Positions 55,119 through 64,000 of a stretch of DNA of 64,000 nt are shown here, in pieces. The translations under genes were made by a program, and so were the position numbers. The notes below the pieces were generated by a model, which made no database searches, had not been told where the DNA came from, and saw nothing but the letters and a program-made list of their open reading frames with translations. How positions within the stretch are numbered: position 1 is the first letter of the stretch; every line of letters begins with the position of its first letter. Source of the DNA: Rickettsiales bacterium (GTDB lineage: Bacteria > Pseudomonadota > Alphaproteobacteria > Methylaequorales > Methylaequoraceae); NCBI GenBank assembly GCA_002691145.1, contig NZHE01000024.1, positions 72,094-136,093 of the forward strand, read 5' to 3'.

Positions 55119-55946
55119 TTATTTAAGTACAAAATTATTATCTGGAATATCGCTAGCGAATTCTTTTTTTGCATCTACTAACCAACTAGCAAATTCATCT
55201 TCAGTTACTGCTTTAATTGTTATAGGCATAAATCCATGTCCTGGACCGCATAGTTCTGAACATTGTCCATAATACATACCAGGTTCTTTTACATTAAAAT
55301 AAGTCTCATTGAGTCTGCCAGGAATGGCATCAGTTTTAACTCCTAGTGAAGGCACAGCCCATGAGTGAATAACACCAGACGGATCACTAGTTATGAGAAC
55401 TTTAATATTCTTGTTAGTCGGAACTACAACAACGTTATCGGTTTGAAGAAGTCTGGGTTGACCCTCTTTTAATTCGTCTTCAGACAGCATGATTGAATCA
55501 AAGGCCAAATCATCATGGTCTGGATATTCATAAGCCCAAAACCATGTGTAACCAGTAGCCTTGATAGTCATATCAATATTTGAAAAATCGTTTTGTTTAT
55601 ACAAAAGTCTGAAAGATGGAATTGCAATAACCACTAATATTAGAACTGGTATTAAAGTCCATGCAACTTCAAGGGCAGAGTTATGAGTGACTTTACTAGG
55701 CTTTTTGTTTCTTTTGGCGCTAAATTTGTAACAAACATATGCCAATAAAAGAAAAACAAAAACGGTTATTGCGGTAATAATCCAAAAAACTAAAGTATGA
55801 AAATCTACTAATTCTTCCATCAAAGGGGATGCAGGAGCTTGAAAACCAGTTTGCCATTCTGTTGGTTGCCCTTTAGCTAATAACAAGCTTGGAAAAAATA
55901 AAATGGTAGTAAAAAATTTAATTGTAAAGTTCATAATAGCCATCAC
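55119..55946 (-). CDS. coxB: Cytochrome c oxidase subunit II
   Basis: The CuA subunit, 275 aa: a signal peptide (about 1-24), two helices (about 47-68 and 90-112) and a cupredoxin domain with the CuA set in IHSWAVPSLGVKTDAIPG and YYGQCSELCGPGHGFMPI. The gene opens with ATG ATG GCT ATT ATG; the fifth codon ATG (55934) is an equally plausible start. It heads the cox operon. Confidence 0.97.
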   Translation of the reverse strand: MMAIMNFTIKFFTTILFFPSLLLAKGQPTEWQTGFQAPASPLMEELVDFHTLVFWIITAITVFVFLLLAYVCYKFSAKRNKKPSKVTHNSALEVAWTLIPVLILVVIAIPSFRLLYKQNDFSNIDMTIKATGYTWFWAYEYPDHDDLAFDSIMLSEDELKEGQPRLLQTDNVVVVPTNKNIKVLITSDPSGVIHSWAVPSLGVKTDAIPGRLNETYFNVKEPGMYYGQCSELCGPGHGFMPITIKAVTEDEFASWLVDAKKEFASDIPDNNFVLK

Positions 55947-56057
55947 TTATCATATAGTAGTCAATTTAAAAAAAACAATTGTTTCATTTATAATATTTTG
56001 TATTAATAATAGAATTTTGCAATAATTAAAAGAGATTTTTTAAAATTAGGAATAAAT
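55947..56057. promoter_or_regulatory. Divergent promoter region coxB/tldD
   Basis: These 111 AT-rich bases separate the coxB and tldD starts and should drive the cox operon leftward. On the minus strand TTGTTT and TATGAT (55949-55954) are 18 bases apart, a fair -35/-10 match that would favour the internal coxB start at 55934. AATTAGGAATAAAT precedes tldD. No operator was identified. Confidence 0.35.
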
Positions 56058-57458
56058 ATGAGTAAAATATTTAAAGAATTGGAAAATATAAAAACCTTAA
56101 AAAAAGTTGATGAATTATTTAATAATTATGATGACGGCGATTTATTCCTTGAAAAAACATATACTGAAAATTTTGTGTATGATGATAACAAAGTTAAAAA
56201 CGCAAGTTTTAATGAGGATAAGGGTTTTGGTTTAAGAGTCATAAAAGAGGACTCTATAGGTTTTGCACATTGCTCTGACTTGAATGAAGTTACTTTAAAA
56301 AATGCAATAGAAATGGTGAGTAAAATTGATAAAAGTAAAAGTTTTAATCAAATAGTACCTAACAAATATCACAGATCACTTTATTCAGATAAAAATCCTT
56401 TGTCATTGTATGAGTTTAAAGCAAAAATACAATTTTTAGAAAAAATTAATGGTTATGCAAGAGCAAAAGATAGTGCAATAAGTCAAGTTTCTATCTCACT
56501 AGCTGGTAATTATCAAGAGGTAGAAATACTCAAGAATCTTGGCAACATTTTTTCCGATTTACGGCCGCTTGTTCGTCTTAATGTAAGTATAACAGTCAGA
56601 AAAAATAACATCACTGAAACTGGTTCATTCGGATTAGGTGGCAGATATATGTACGACACTTTATTCAATGAAAATGTATGGAAGGACGCAGTAGACTCTG
56701 CGTACAATCAAGCTTTGATAAGACTTGAAGCAATTGAAACACCAGCAGGAGAGCAAAACGTAATTCTTGGGCCTGGTTGGCCTGGTATATTGCTTCATGA
56801 AGCAATTGGACACGGCTTAGAAGGAGATTTTAATCGAAAAAAGACTTCAGTGTTTCACAATCTAGTGGGACAAAGTGTTGCTTCGGAACAAATTACTATC
56901 GTAGATGATGGCACAATTCCCGATAGAAGGGGTTCATTAACGATTGATGATGAGGGCACCCCAACCCAAAATACAGTACTTATTGAAAACGGTATCTTAA
57001 AAAACTTTATGCAAGATAGACTAAATGCAAAACTTATGAATAAAAAACCGACAGGAAATGGAAGAAGGGAGGATTATTCTTGTATACCTATGCCAAGAAT
57101 GACTAACACTTACATGATCAATGGAAAATATGAACATGAAGAACTCATTAAAAGTACAAAAAATGGTGTGTATGCTACCCAGTTCAGCGGAGGTCAAGTT
57201 GATATTACCTCTGGAAAGTTTGTTTTTAGTGCTTCTGAAGCTTTTAAAATCGTAGATGGAAAAATTGATAGACCTCTTAAGGGTGCGACTTTAATAGGTA
57301 ATGGTCCAGAAGTTTTAAAAAAAGTTTCCATGGTAGCTAACAACATGAAACTTGACAATGGAATTGGAACCTGTGGAAAAGAAGGGCAATCAGTTCCGGT
57401 TGGAGTTGGACAACCTAGCCTTAAGGTAGATAATCTTACTGTTGGAGGAACAGTTTAG
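56058..57458 (+). CDS. tldD: Metalloprotease TldD
   Basis: The catalytic subunit of the TldD/TldE (PmbA) peptidase, which in E. coli processes microcin B17 and degrades unfolded peptides. The 466 aa have the zinc motif HEAIGHGLEGD (HExxxH, about 249-259) and the C-terminal GGQVDITSGKFVFSASEAFKI with GPEVLKKVSMVANN. Its partner pmbA is at 60984, separated by five other genes. No gyrase-inhibitor peptide gene was seen. Confidence 0.95.
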   Translation: MSKIFKELENIKTLKKVDELFNNYDDGDLFLEKTYTENFVYDDNKVKNASFNEDKGFGLRVIKEDSIGFAHCSDLNEVTLKNAIEMVSKIDKSKSFNQIVPNKYHRSLYSDKNPLSLYEFKAKIQFLEKINGYARAKDSAISQVSISLAGNYQEVEILKNLGNIFSDLRPLVRLNVSITVRKNNITETGSFGLGGRYMYDTLFNENVWKDAVDSAYNQALIRLEAIETPAGEQNVILGPGWPGILLHEAIGHGLEGDFNRKKTSVFHNLVGQSVASEQITIVDDGTIPDRRGSLTIDDEGTPTQNTVLIENGILKNFMQDRLNAKLMNKKPTGNGRREDYSCIPMPRMTNTYMINGKYEHEELIKSTKNGVYATQFSGGQVDITSGKFVFSASEAFKIVDGKIDRPLKGATLIGNGPEVLKKVSMVANNMKLDNGIGTCGKEGQSVPVGVGQPSLKVDNLTVGGTV

Positions 57459-57460
57459 TT

Positions 57461-57751
57461 CTATTTTTTATGAACTTTATCATATATATCTCTCTCGTAC
57501 TTAATAAAACCATTTATCATTGTCTTCCAGATTTTAACAATAAGACCTTCTGGTAGATTTTTTTTTTGAGACTCAGAGTCAAGTTCATTCAGAATTTCTT
57601 GAATCCTTTTTTTATCTACTATTTGATTTTTCTTTTTTAGTCTTACTGCTTCCTCAACTAACAATTTTCTTTTGTAAATTAATTCTAGTAATTTGGAATC
57701 AATTTTGTCAATCGAATTTCTTACCTGGTTTATCGTTTTAAAATTTTTCAT
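57461..57751 (-). CDS. Chorismate mutase (AroQ type)
   Basis: A single-domain 96-residue AroQ mutase converting chorismate to prephenate. Helix 1 has VRNSIDKIDSKLLELIYKRKLLV, followed by a short loop and the helix with VDKKRIQEILNELDSES; the C-terminal helix is rich in Lys. Family by pattern; catalytic Arg and Gln positions look normal. It faces tldD with 2 bases between stops and is 24 bases after gshA. Confidence 0.85.
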   Translation of the reverse strand: MKNFKTINQVRNSIDKIDSKLLELIYKRKLLVEEAVRLKKKNQIVDKKRIQEILNELDSESQKKNLPEGLIVKIWKTMINGFIKYERDIYDKVHKK

Positions 57752-57775
57752 CTATTAAAGTAAATATCATTTTTC

Positions 57776-59113
57776 TTAACCAAATGAATTAAATTTATAA
57801 ATATTATCAATTTTTTTATTCCATTTGTTTAAAAAAAGATGTTTCCATACCTCGGCTGGTGATTGTCCGTTCTTTAAAATTTGAAAAAGAGGGTTTAAAA
57901 AAATTGATTCATTTTCCCCGTTGTCATTTAAAATATTTCTTTTAATCAATCCTTTTTTGGAGAGGATTAGCATTTTTTTTAAAAAAGACTTTATATCCTC
58001 TCCATCTGGAGTCATCGAGTTGAGAGCATTTAATGATACAGTTGAATAGAATTCTTTTCTTTGAATATTTGTCCATTTTTTGACCATCTCGTAAACTTCA
58101 TCAAGAATATCTCGATCATATAAAATTCCCGTCCAAAATGCTGGAAGGGCACATACGCTTGACCAAGGGCCACCATCCGCTCCCCTCACTTCAAGAATTT
58201 TCTTTAATCTTACTTCAGGAAATACAGTTGTGGCATGATCAATCCAATCATCAATTGTCAAGCTTTCTCCATCATTAGAATTATGTAACTCTAGAATTTT
58301 TCTAAACGATTTTCCAGTATAATCGATGTAATCATTGTTTCTTTTTAAAAAATACATGGGTACATCTAATAAGTAATCAACATACATTTCAAAAGAAAAT
58401 CCATCATCAAAAACGAAGGGTAAAATTCCGCATCTATTCTTATCTGTTTTGGTCCAAATCCAGGAACGATAGCTTAGATGTGAAGAGAGTTTTCCCTCTA
58501 AAAAAGGGGAATTTGCATACAACGCTATCACTGCTGGCTGAATAGCAAGACATACCCTATATTTTTTTATCATATCTATTTCTGATTCATAGTCAAAATT
58601 CACTTGAATAGTGCATGTTCTGAACATCATATCAAGACCGTGTTCACCAGTTTTTTTCATATAATTTTTCATTATTTCGTAACGCTTTTTTGGGATTGTT
58701 GGGAAATGTTCTAGCGCCCACTTTGGATTAAAACCCATTCCCATGTAATTTACTCCAAACATTTTGGAAACAGAGTTTAACTCAAATTGGTGAGTATTTA
58801 CCTCTGAACATGTATCAAAAATATTACTCAATGGAGCTCCAGATAATTCAATTTGACCTCCTGGTTCAAGTGAAATAGAGCTTCCAGACTTTTTCATTCC
58901 GATGACAAAATCATTTTCATAAATATTCTTCCATCCAAATTTTTTATTTAGTTCTAGAAAAATATTTTTGATGACATCGTATTTAATTGGTTTTAAATCA
59001 TCAACCAAGTAGCCAAATTTTTCATGTTCAGTTCCGATTTTCCAATTTTTTTTTTCTTTGCAACCACTTTTAAAGTAATTTATTAGATCTTCTTTGATAA
59101 TTTTTTTATTCAT
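57776..59113 (-). CDS. gshA: Glutamate-cysteine ligase, plant type
   Basis: First step of glutathione synthesis. The 445 aa are of the plant/alphaproteobacterial GCS2-type: IGTEHEKFGYL near 23-33, SLEPGGQIELSGAPL, YMGMGFNPKW, TCTIQVNFDY and SYRSWIWTKTDKNRCGILPF. It overlaps rsmE by 8 bases. It shows that glutathione is the low-molecular-weight thiol here, which matters for reading the GT4/PIG-L pair. Confidence 0.94.
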   Translation of the reverse strand: MNKKIIKEDLINYFKSGCKEKKNWKIGTEHEKFGYLVDDLKPIKYDVIKNIFLELNKKFGWKNIYENDFVIGMKKSGSSISLEPGGQIELSGAPLSNIFDTCSEVNTHQFELNSVSKMFGVNYMGMGFNPKWALEHFPTIPKKRYEIMKNYMKKTGEHGLDMMFRTCTIQVNFDYESEIDMIKKYRVCLAIQPAVIALYANSPFLEGKLSSHLSYRSWIWTKTDKNRCGILPFVFDDGFSFEMYVDYLLDVPMYFLKRNNDYIDYTGKSFRKILELHNSNDGESLTIDDWIDHATTVFPEVRLKKILEVRGADGGPWSSVCALPAFWTGILYDRDILDEVYEMVKKWTNIQRKEFYSTVSLNALNSMTPDGEDIKSFLKKMLILSKKGLIKRNILNDNGENESIFLNPLFQILKNGQSPAEVWKHLFLNKWNKKIDNIYKFNSFG

Positions 59114-59831
59114 TTAAATTCTCCATGAATATCTTACAACAAGCCACACTAAAGATTGAAGCAGTATCCATTTTAAAAACGCTTGATCCTAGTGAAACAG
59201 GATATAAATTTTTTAATTCATTTAAATAAAAACGATCTTTTTCTGACCATCCACCTACTGGTCCAATCAGAACGGCTAGTTTTTTTAATGTATTTTTTGA
59301 CAAAAAGTCGAGAATATTAGGTGATTTCAAATTTTCATCACAAAGGATGACCAATCTATCGTCAGTCAAGTTTTTAACAAATATTTCTAAATTAACATTA
59401 AATTCGATTCGTGGGAGATTAATCTGATTGGACTGCTCAGTTGCCTCTATTACTACTCTCCTCATCTTATCAACATTCATTTTTATTTTTTCCGAAAATT
59501 CTGTGTTAATCGGAACAATCTTAGAAACACCAATTTCCGTTACTTTTTCAACCAGAAATTTTACTTTTTTTGATTTTGTCATTCCAAAACAAAGCCAAAT
59601 ATCTTGTTGATTAATTGGTTTTCTTTTTAAAAACTTTACTTTTACAGAAATTGACTTTTTAATTTTTATAATAAATGCATCCCATTCTCCACAACTTTCG
59701 TTAAAAATATTTATTTGATCTCCAACATTTTTCCTCATAACATTAACTAAATAATGGTAGTTTTCTTTAGAAAGATTAATGACTTTATCCTTAAAAATAT
59801 CCTCTGGAGTAAAAATACGTATCTGTGCCAT
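59106..59831 (-). CDS. rsmE: 16S rRNA m3U1498 methyltransferase
   Basis: A SPOUT-class methyltransferase of 241 aa with an N-terminal PUA-like part (HYLVNVMRKNVGDQINIF) and the trefoil-knot segments VLIGPVGGWSEKDRFYL and SLGSSVFKMDTASI. The last motif differs from the common LGxxILRxETA, but the overall pattern is clear. It is divergent from ubiA with 32 bases between starts. Confidence 0.93.
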   Translation of the reverse strand: MAQIRIFTPEDIFKDKVINLSKENYHYLVNVMRKNVGDQINIFNESCGEWDAFIIKIKKSISVKVKFLKRKPINQQDIWLCFGMTKSKKVKFLVEKVTEIGVSKIVPINTEFSEKIKMNVDKMRRVVIEATEQSNQINLPRIEFNVNLEIFVKNLTDDRLVILCDENLKSPNILDFLSKNTLKKLAVLIGPVGGWSEKDRFYLNELKNLYPVSLGSSVFKMDTASIFSVACCKIFMENLNE

Positions 59832-59863
59832 CTACTTACAGTGTAATAAAATTTTAACTTATC

Positions 59864-60742
59864 ATGTTTAATCAAATAATCATTAAGATTCAGAACTTTT
59901 TAATTTTGGGTAGATATAACAAACCATATGGCTCTCTCCTATTGATGTGGCCATGCTTCTGGGGTGTAATTTATGGTCAAAAGTTTAGTTTGGAAAGTTT
60001 TAAGATTCTAATCTTATTATTACTTGGCTCATTTGTAATGAGGGGTGCAGGTTGCACTATTAATGATATATTAGACGTAAATTTTGATAAGAAGGTTAAA
60101 AGAACAAAAAGTCGCCCGTTAGCTAGTAATTTAATCAAAGTCAATGAAGCTATTTATTTTTTATTATTTCAATTACTACTTGGATTTTTGATTGTACTAA
60201 ATTTTAAAATAAAAATCATCTTTTTAGGTTTTGCAATAATACCTCTTGTTTTTTGTTATCCACTATTTAAAAGAGTTACTTTTTTTCCTCAGATTATTTT
60301 AGGAGTCATTTTTAATTGGGGTATACTCATAGGTTTTTTAAGCTTTTCAGAAAGTTTGGAAATAGGTCTAATATTTCTATACTTAGGGGGAGTTTTTTTA
60401 ACAGTTGGATACGATACAATTTACGCTTTTCAGGATTTAGATGATGACAGAAAAATAGGGGTTAAATCGTTAGCAATAAAAGTAAGTCAAAAGCCAAAAT
60501 TGTTTTTAAGTCTAATATATAGTTTGAGTTATATTCTATTTTTAATTTCATTTATTTTTATTAAAGCAGATTTTTTTTTAAATTTTATACTATCAATCCC
60601 TATAATGGTTCATTTTTTCTTTCAAATAAAAAGATTTGATGTCAATAATCCTGACTTACTTAATAAAATATTTATATCTAATACTCATTTAGGTGGATTA
60701 ATTTTTTTAATTTTGATAGGTGTAAAATATGTTAGTCATTAG
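59864..60742 (+). CDS. ubiA: 4-hydroxybenzoate polyprenyltransferase
   Basis: Joins 4-hydroxybenzoate to a polyprenyl chain in ubiquinone synthesis. The 292 aa have about eight helices and the two Asp-rich motifs GCTINDILDVNFDKKVKRTKSRPLAS and DTIYAFQDLDDDRKIGVKSLA. It starts RYNKPYGSLLLMWPCFWGV as in the family. Its end overlaps the DUF4170 gene by 11 bases. Confidence 0.95.
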   Translation: MFNQIIIKIQNFLILGRYNKPYGSLLLMWPCFWGVIYGQKFSLESFKILILLLLGSFVMRGAGCTINDILDVNFDKKVKRTKSRPLASNLIKVNEAIYFLLFQLLLGFLIVLNFKIKIIFLGFAIIPLVFCYPLFKRVTFFPQIILGVIFNWGILIGFLSFSESLEIGLIFLYLGGVFLTVGYDTIYAFQDLDDDRKIGVKSLAIKVSQKPKLFLSLIYSLSYILFLISFIFIKADFFLNFILSIPIMVHFFFQIKRFDVNNPDLLNKIFISNTHLGGLIFLILIGVKYVSH

Positions 60743-60917
60743 AAATAATAGTATATCGGACATAACAATCATCTACGTGCTTCCAAGAATTTTCATACCA
60801 CTTATTTTTAGCTTTTTCATAACTATCATAAGGTCCATATTTTTCTAACTCAAAATCTTTTTTAATTTCAAAAAATTTTGTGTTCTCATATTTCCCTCCA
60901 ACAACCCAGTATTTCAT
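60732..60917 (-). CDS. DUF4170 small protein
   Basis: A 61-residue protein reading YWVVGGKYENTKFFEI, YGPYDSYEKAKNKWYENSW and HVDDCYVRYTI, the DUF4170 pattern known from alphaproteobacteria, often beside ubiA and cysQ/inositol monophosphatase genes. The function is unknown. It is divergent from pmbA across 66 bases. Confidence 0.82.
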   Translation of the reverse strand: MKYWVVGGKYENTKFFEIKKDFELEKYGPYDSYEKAKNKWYENSWKHVDDCYVRYTIISND

Positions 60918-60983
60918 AACTCATTAAAATAAAATTAAATAATTAATATTGTAAATATATCATTAAAATTATAAAGAGATAAT

Positions 60984-62324
60984 ATGAATAAAAATTTAAT
61001 CATAGATATAATTGAAAAACTTAAAAAAAAAGGCTGTGATCAGTCTGATGTTTTTTTAAAACAGAATGTTACAAAAAGTTCCTCAGTAAGATTGAGAATG
61101 CTTGAAAAAAATGAATCATCTCAAAACACTCAGATTGGAATTCGAGCAGTAAAGGGAAAAAAACAATCAATAATTTCGTCTAGTAACATAGATCCTAAAA
61201 ATATTGATGTGTTAGTTCAAAAAGTAGTAGATATGGTAGCTGTAGTGCCAGACAATAATTACTGTGGATTAGCTGAAGATAATCTTATCAAAAAATTTGA
61301 TGAAAATCTTTTAAAAAGTTTAGACTTGTTCGATACTTTTGAGCCCTCTATTGATGAACTTAAAGCTAAAGCTATATTACTCGAAGATAGTGCCTTAAAG
61401 AATAAGCAGATTATTAATTCTGAAGGTGCAGAAGTTTCATGGACAAAATCAAAATATTTGCTTGCTGGCTCAAATAATATGTTTCAAGAATACACTAAAA
61501 CATTTAGCAGTTTTATTTTAGCTGTTCTTGCGGGAAATAATTCAGGAATGGAAAGAGAATATGATTTTAAAAGCAAGGTTTATTTTGAAGACCTTGGAAA
61601 TTTTGAAAAAATAGGCGAGGAAACAGCTAGAAAAGCAGTTAGTAAATTAAATTCAAAAAAAATTAAAACATGTAAGGCTGATGTTATATATGATGCCAGG
61701 ATATCTTCTTCATTATTAAGACATTTAGCTGCTGCTGCTAATGCAGTTTCAGTTGCTCGAGGTACTAGTTTTCTCAAAGATAAACTAGGAAAAAAACTGT
61801 TTAATAAAGAAATAAATATTATTGATGACCCAAGACTAGCAAGAATGTTAAATACAAAAATTATTGATTGTGAAGGAATTGAGACAAAAACAATGAAATT
61901 AATTAAAAATGGAGAGTTGCAATTTTATTTTAATTCTCTTGAATCTGCAAGACAACTTAATCAAAAAGCAACCGGTCATGGAACAAGAGGAGTTACCAGT
62001 TTACCCTATCCATCAGTTTCAAACCTTTTCTTAGAAAATGGAAAAGTTTCAAGAGAAGATCTCATAGGGAGTTTAAAAAAAGGTCTATTAGTTACCGAAT
62101 TAATGGGTACTTCAATTAATCCTTCTAATGGAGATTATAGCAGAGGAGCGTCAGGATTTTGGATTGAAAATGGAGAAATTTCACACCCTGTCTCTGAAAT
62201 TACAATAGCTGGAAATCTTTTTGATATTTTTAATTGTTTGATTCCAGCAAACGACTTAAGATTCAATTACTCAATTAATAGTCCATCATGCTTAGTTCAA
62301 AACATGACTATAGCTGGAATTTAG
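60984..62324 (+). CDS. pmbA: PmbA/TldE, partner of TldD
   Basis: A 446-residue TldE homologue without the zinc HExxxH, as expected for the non-catalytic subunit. Landmarks are VARGTSFLKDKLGKKLF, GHGTRGVTSLPYPSVSN, ELMGTSINPSNGDYSRGASGFWIENGEI and AGNLFDIF. It forms a heterodimer with TldD (56058). A GAGATA ribosome site lies close to the ATG. It leads into the phosphatase gene after 3 bases. Confidence 0.94.
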   Translation: MNKNLIIDIIEKLKKKGCDQSDVFLKQNVTKSSSVRLRMLEKNESSQNTQIGIRAVKGKKQSIISSSNIDPKNIDVLVQKVVDMVAVVPDNNYCGLAEDNLIKKFDENLLKSLDLFDTFEPSIDELKAKAILLEDSALKNKQIINSEGAEVSWTKSKYLLAGSNNMFQEYTKTFSSFILAVLAGNNSGMEREYDFKSKVYFEDLGNFEKIGEETARKAVSKLNSKKIKTCKADVIYDARISSSLLRHLAAAANAVSVARGTSFLKDKLGKKLFNKEINIIDDPRLARMLNTKIIDCEGIETKTMKLIKNGELQFYFNSLESARQLNQKATGHGTRGVTSLPYPSVSNLFLENGKVSREDLIGSLKKGLLVTELMGTSINPSNGDYSRGASGFWIENGEISHPVSEITIAGNLFDIFNCLIPANDLRFNYSINSPSCLVQNMTIAGI

Positions 62325-62327
62325 TTA

Positions 62328-63125
62328 ATGATATCTGATGTTTCACACTTAGGACCGGATTTAAAAAAAGAAATCTTAAATGCTATTATACAAGCAGGAC
62401 AAATTGCGAAAGATTATGGCAAAAAAGAAATTAAGGTTTGGCAGAAATCAGAATCTCAGCCTGTTACTAATGCAGATATAGAGATAAATGAGTTCTTAAA
62501 AAAATTTTTTGAAAAAATTTCTCCCGATTTTGGTTGGTTATCAGAGGAATCCCAGGACGATTCATCAAGAAAGAATAAAAGTTATTTTTGGTGTGTTGAC
62601 CCAATCGACGGAACAAGGTCTTTTATTAATAAAAAACCCGAATACACTATTTCTGTAGCCCTCATTAAAAAAAATATCCCAATTATTGGAATTATATATA
62701 ACCCACTTACTAAGGAGTTATTTTTTGCAGAGAAGAATAAAGGGGCTGTTTGTAATGACAAAAAGATAACAGTAAATAATGAGAAAAATATTAAAAATTG
62801 TAAAATTGCAATAAGCTCATCTGAGGAAAGAACTATAAAAAATTTTAGTTTTTTTAAAAATCTAAACTCTATAAAAATGGGTTCCATTGCTTACAAGGTT
62901 GCTCTTGCTGCGAAGGGTGAAATTGACATTGCTTTAAGTTTTACAAAAAAAAATGATTGGGATTTGGCAGCCGCATTTGTTTTACTCAGTGAAGCAGGAG
63001 GAACCATGACAAATTTGGATGGTAAAAATATTAAATTTAATTCAGACAGTTTAAAAATCACAAATGTTTTAGCTTGCAACAAAATGCTTCATAAAAGGAT
63101 TATAAATGAAACTGAAATGAGTTGA
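62328..63125 (+). CDS. Inositol monophosphatase-family phosphatase (probable 3'(2'),5'-bisphosphate nucleotidase)
   Basis: A metal-dependent sugar/nucleotide phosphatase of 265 aa. The family motifs are WLSEESQDD (metal Glu), the WCVDPIDGTRSF core and NDWDLAAAFVLLSEAGG. In alphaproteobacteria this pmbA/DUF4170 neighbour is usually annotated CysQ (3'-phosphoadenosine 5'-phosphate removal). The IMPase alternative cannot be excluded. The stop overlaps the next ATG by one base. Confidence 0.85.
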   Translation: MISDVSHLGPDLKKEILNAIIQAGQIAKDYGKKEIKVWQKSESQPVTNADIEINEFLKKFFEKISPDFGWLSEESQDDSSRKNKSYFWCVDPIDGTRSFINKKPEYTISVALIKKNIPIIGIIYNPLTKELFFAEKNKGAVCNDKKITVNNEKNIKNCKIAISSSEERTIKNFSFFKNLNSIKMGSIAYKVALAAKGEIDIALSFTKKNDWDLAAAFVLLSEAGGTMTNLDGKNIKFNSDSLKITNVLACNKMLHKRIINETEMS

Positions 63126-64000
63126 TGAAGAAAAATACAACTGAAAGATTGCTCAAAAGATTAATAAAGAATTATGTTGCTAAACATAAAATTAAATTAA
63201 TAATTGCATTAGGGTGTATGATAATTGTGTCAGCATCAACTGCAATACATGCTTGGATGATGCAACCTGTATTAGACGACATTTTTTTAAATAAGGATTC
63301 GAAAATGTTAATTTTACTGCCCTTGCTGATTTTATTTATAGCTGTAACAAAAGGAATGGCATCCTACTTTCAATCAATATATATGAATTTTATAGGATTT
63401 CGTATTGTTGCTGATATCCAATCTGAAATGTTTTCATCAATAATTAAATGTGACTTATCGTATTTTAATGATTTAAATACTGGAACACTAGTTTCTAGAT
63501 TCTTAGCTGATGTAGGTTCTTTAACAAGAGGAGTTCATACGGTAATTACAAATATTATTAAAGATTTTTTGACAATCTTTTTTCTTGTAGGTGTTATGTT
63601 TTATCATGATTGGAAGTTGGCTATTTTGGCATTCGTCGTGTTTCCAATTTCGATATTACCAATTGTGAAAATAGGAAAAAAAATAAGAAAAATTTCCACA
63701 CAAACTCAAGTAGGTTTTGGAGAACTTACCTCAAAACTAAGTCAAACTTTTTCAGGTATTAAAACGGTAAAGTCATTTAATGCACAAGCTTTTGAGAAAA
63801 ATAGAGTTGATGATTCAATAGAAAATATATTTAAACTTACTTTTAAATCAAATAAGATTAGCTCAATTGCTAGACCTTTAATGGAAACACTGGGTGGTTT
63901 AGCAATTGCATTTGTAATTTGGATTGGCGGAAGTCAAGTAATAGAAGGAACAACAACACCCGGGACTTTTTTTTCTTTTATTACTGCACTTTTAATGGCC
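63125..64000 (+). CDS. MsbA-like ABC exporter, 3'-truncated by window edge
   Basis: The first 292 residues of an ABC transporter with fused membrane and ATPase domains, open to the end of the window. About five helices are visible with the MsbA-type landmarks MMQPVLDDIFLNKD, YFNDLNTGTLVSRFLADV and GIKTVKSFNAQAFEKNRV. The ATPase domain lies outside. By context (lipid A flippase in the ubiA-cysQ region of alphaproteobacteria) it is probably msbA, but other lipid or multidrug exporters share these features. Confidence 0.82.
   Translation, partial: MKKNTTERLLKRLIKNYVAKHKIKLIIALGCMIIVSASTAIHAWMMQPVLDDIFLNKDSKMLILLPLLILFIAVTKGMASYFQSIYMNFIGFRIVADIQSEMFSSIIKCDLSYFNDLNTGTLVSRFLADVGSLTRGVHTVITNIIKDFLTIFFLVGVMFYHDWKLAILAFVVFPISILPIVKIGKKIRKISTQTQVGFGELTSKLSQTFSGIKTVKSFNAQAFEKNRVDDSIENIFKLTFKSNKISSIARPLMETLGGLAIAFVIWIGGSQVIEGTTTPGTFFSFITALLMA

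Noticed and set aside
57450..57475. AGTTC...GAACT hairpin between tldD and chorismate mutase
   Set aside because: The stem is only 5 bp with a long loop and lies across coding ends; too weak to call a terminator.

Overview
The window is a gene-dense, strongly AT-rich stretch of an alphaproteobacterial chromosome. The alphaproteobacterial assignment rests on gene content and order: a petABC operon, a cox operon ordered coxB-coxA-ctaB-(small protein)-ctaG-coxC-surf1-thrC, an F0 cluster (atpI-B-E-b'-b) without F1 genes, thrB-rnhA-peroxiredoxin, DUF6111 beside cca, DUF4170, ETF-ubiquinone oxidoreductase and plant-type glutamate-cysteine ligase. The compact style, homopolymer richness and small intergenic gaps suggest a streamlined aquatic lineage. 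The genus cannot be resolved by eye. No insertion sequence, prophage, CRISPR array or rRNA was seen, and no gene-free stretch reaches 300 bases.

Layout. 1-6800 (+): a truncated, frameshifted hldD, lgt, midA, pgeF, prs, rplY, pth and ychF. 6790-11976 (-): petA-petB-petC followed within 17 bases by mtnP-mtnA and a FucA-like aldolase, which together look like a 5'-methylthioadenosine/5'-deoxyadenosine salvage route (DHAP shunt). 12057-14357: hemF (+), then cca and a DUF6111 protein (-). 14397-21076 (+): a tightly coupled MoxR / DUF58 / BatA-DUF4159 / large membrane protein cluster, closed by the one strong hairpin terminator in the window. 21134-28340 (-): amtB with a sigma-54-like promoter, a lone uncharacterised gene on (+), then the operon uup - GT4 glycosyltransferase - PIG-L deacetylase - flippase-like membrane protein, and tRNA-Gln. 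28387-32512 (-): ispE, a TPR protein and etfD. 32575-34416 (+): a uracil-DNA-glycosylase-like protein, moaB and rnhB. 34399-37824 (-): mutY, a PepSY protein, a response regulator and a histidine kinase. 37833-45959 (+): dciA-like, dsbA-like, smc, F0 ATP synthase, thrB and rnhA. 45945-48381 (-): peroxiredoxin and an ScsB/DsbD-like protein, then algH (+). 48993-55946 (-): thrC, surf1 and the cox operon. 56058 to the end: tldD, chorismate mutase, gshA, rsmE, ubiA, DUF4170, pmbA, an inositol-monophosphatase-family protein and the start of an MsbA-type ABC exporter that runs off the window.

Most of the window is housekeeping: respiration (bc1 and aa3-type oxidase assembly, F0, ETF-QO), translation and RNA quality, envelope biogenesis, threonine synthesis and DNA repair. 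Three things stand out. First, six genes (hldD, mtnA, cca, the uncharacterised gene at 22672, the PIG-L deacetylase and the 30-residue cox-operon protein) are each broken by the same lesion, a coding-strand poly-A run of 9-13 that is exactly one A too short. Intact genes nearby carry runs of 12-14. Second, the GT4 + PIG-L + flippase-like operon predicts an unrecognised amino-sugar glycolipid. Third, the mtnP-mtnA-aldolase set predicts MTA salvage to DHAP and methylthioacetaldehyde instead of to methionine. Eight of nine convergent gene pairs overlap or abut at their 3' ends, so transcription termination here must work without intergenic terminators.
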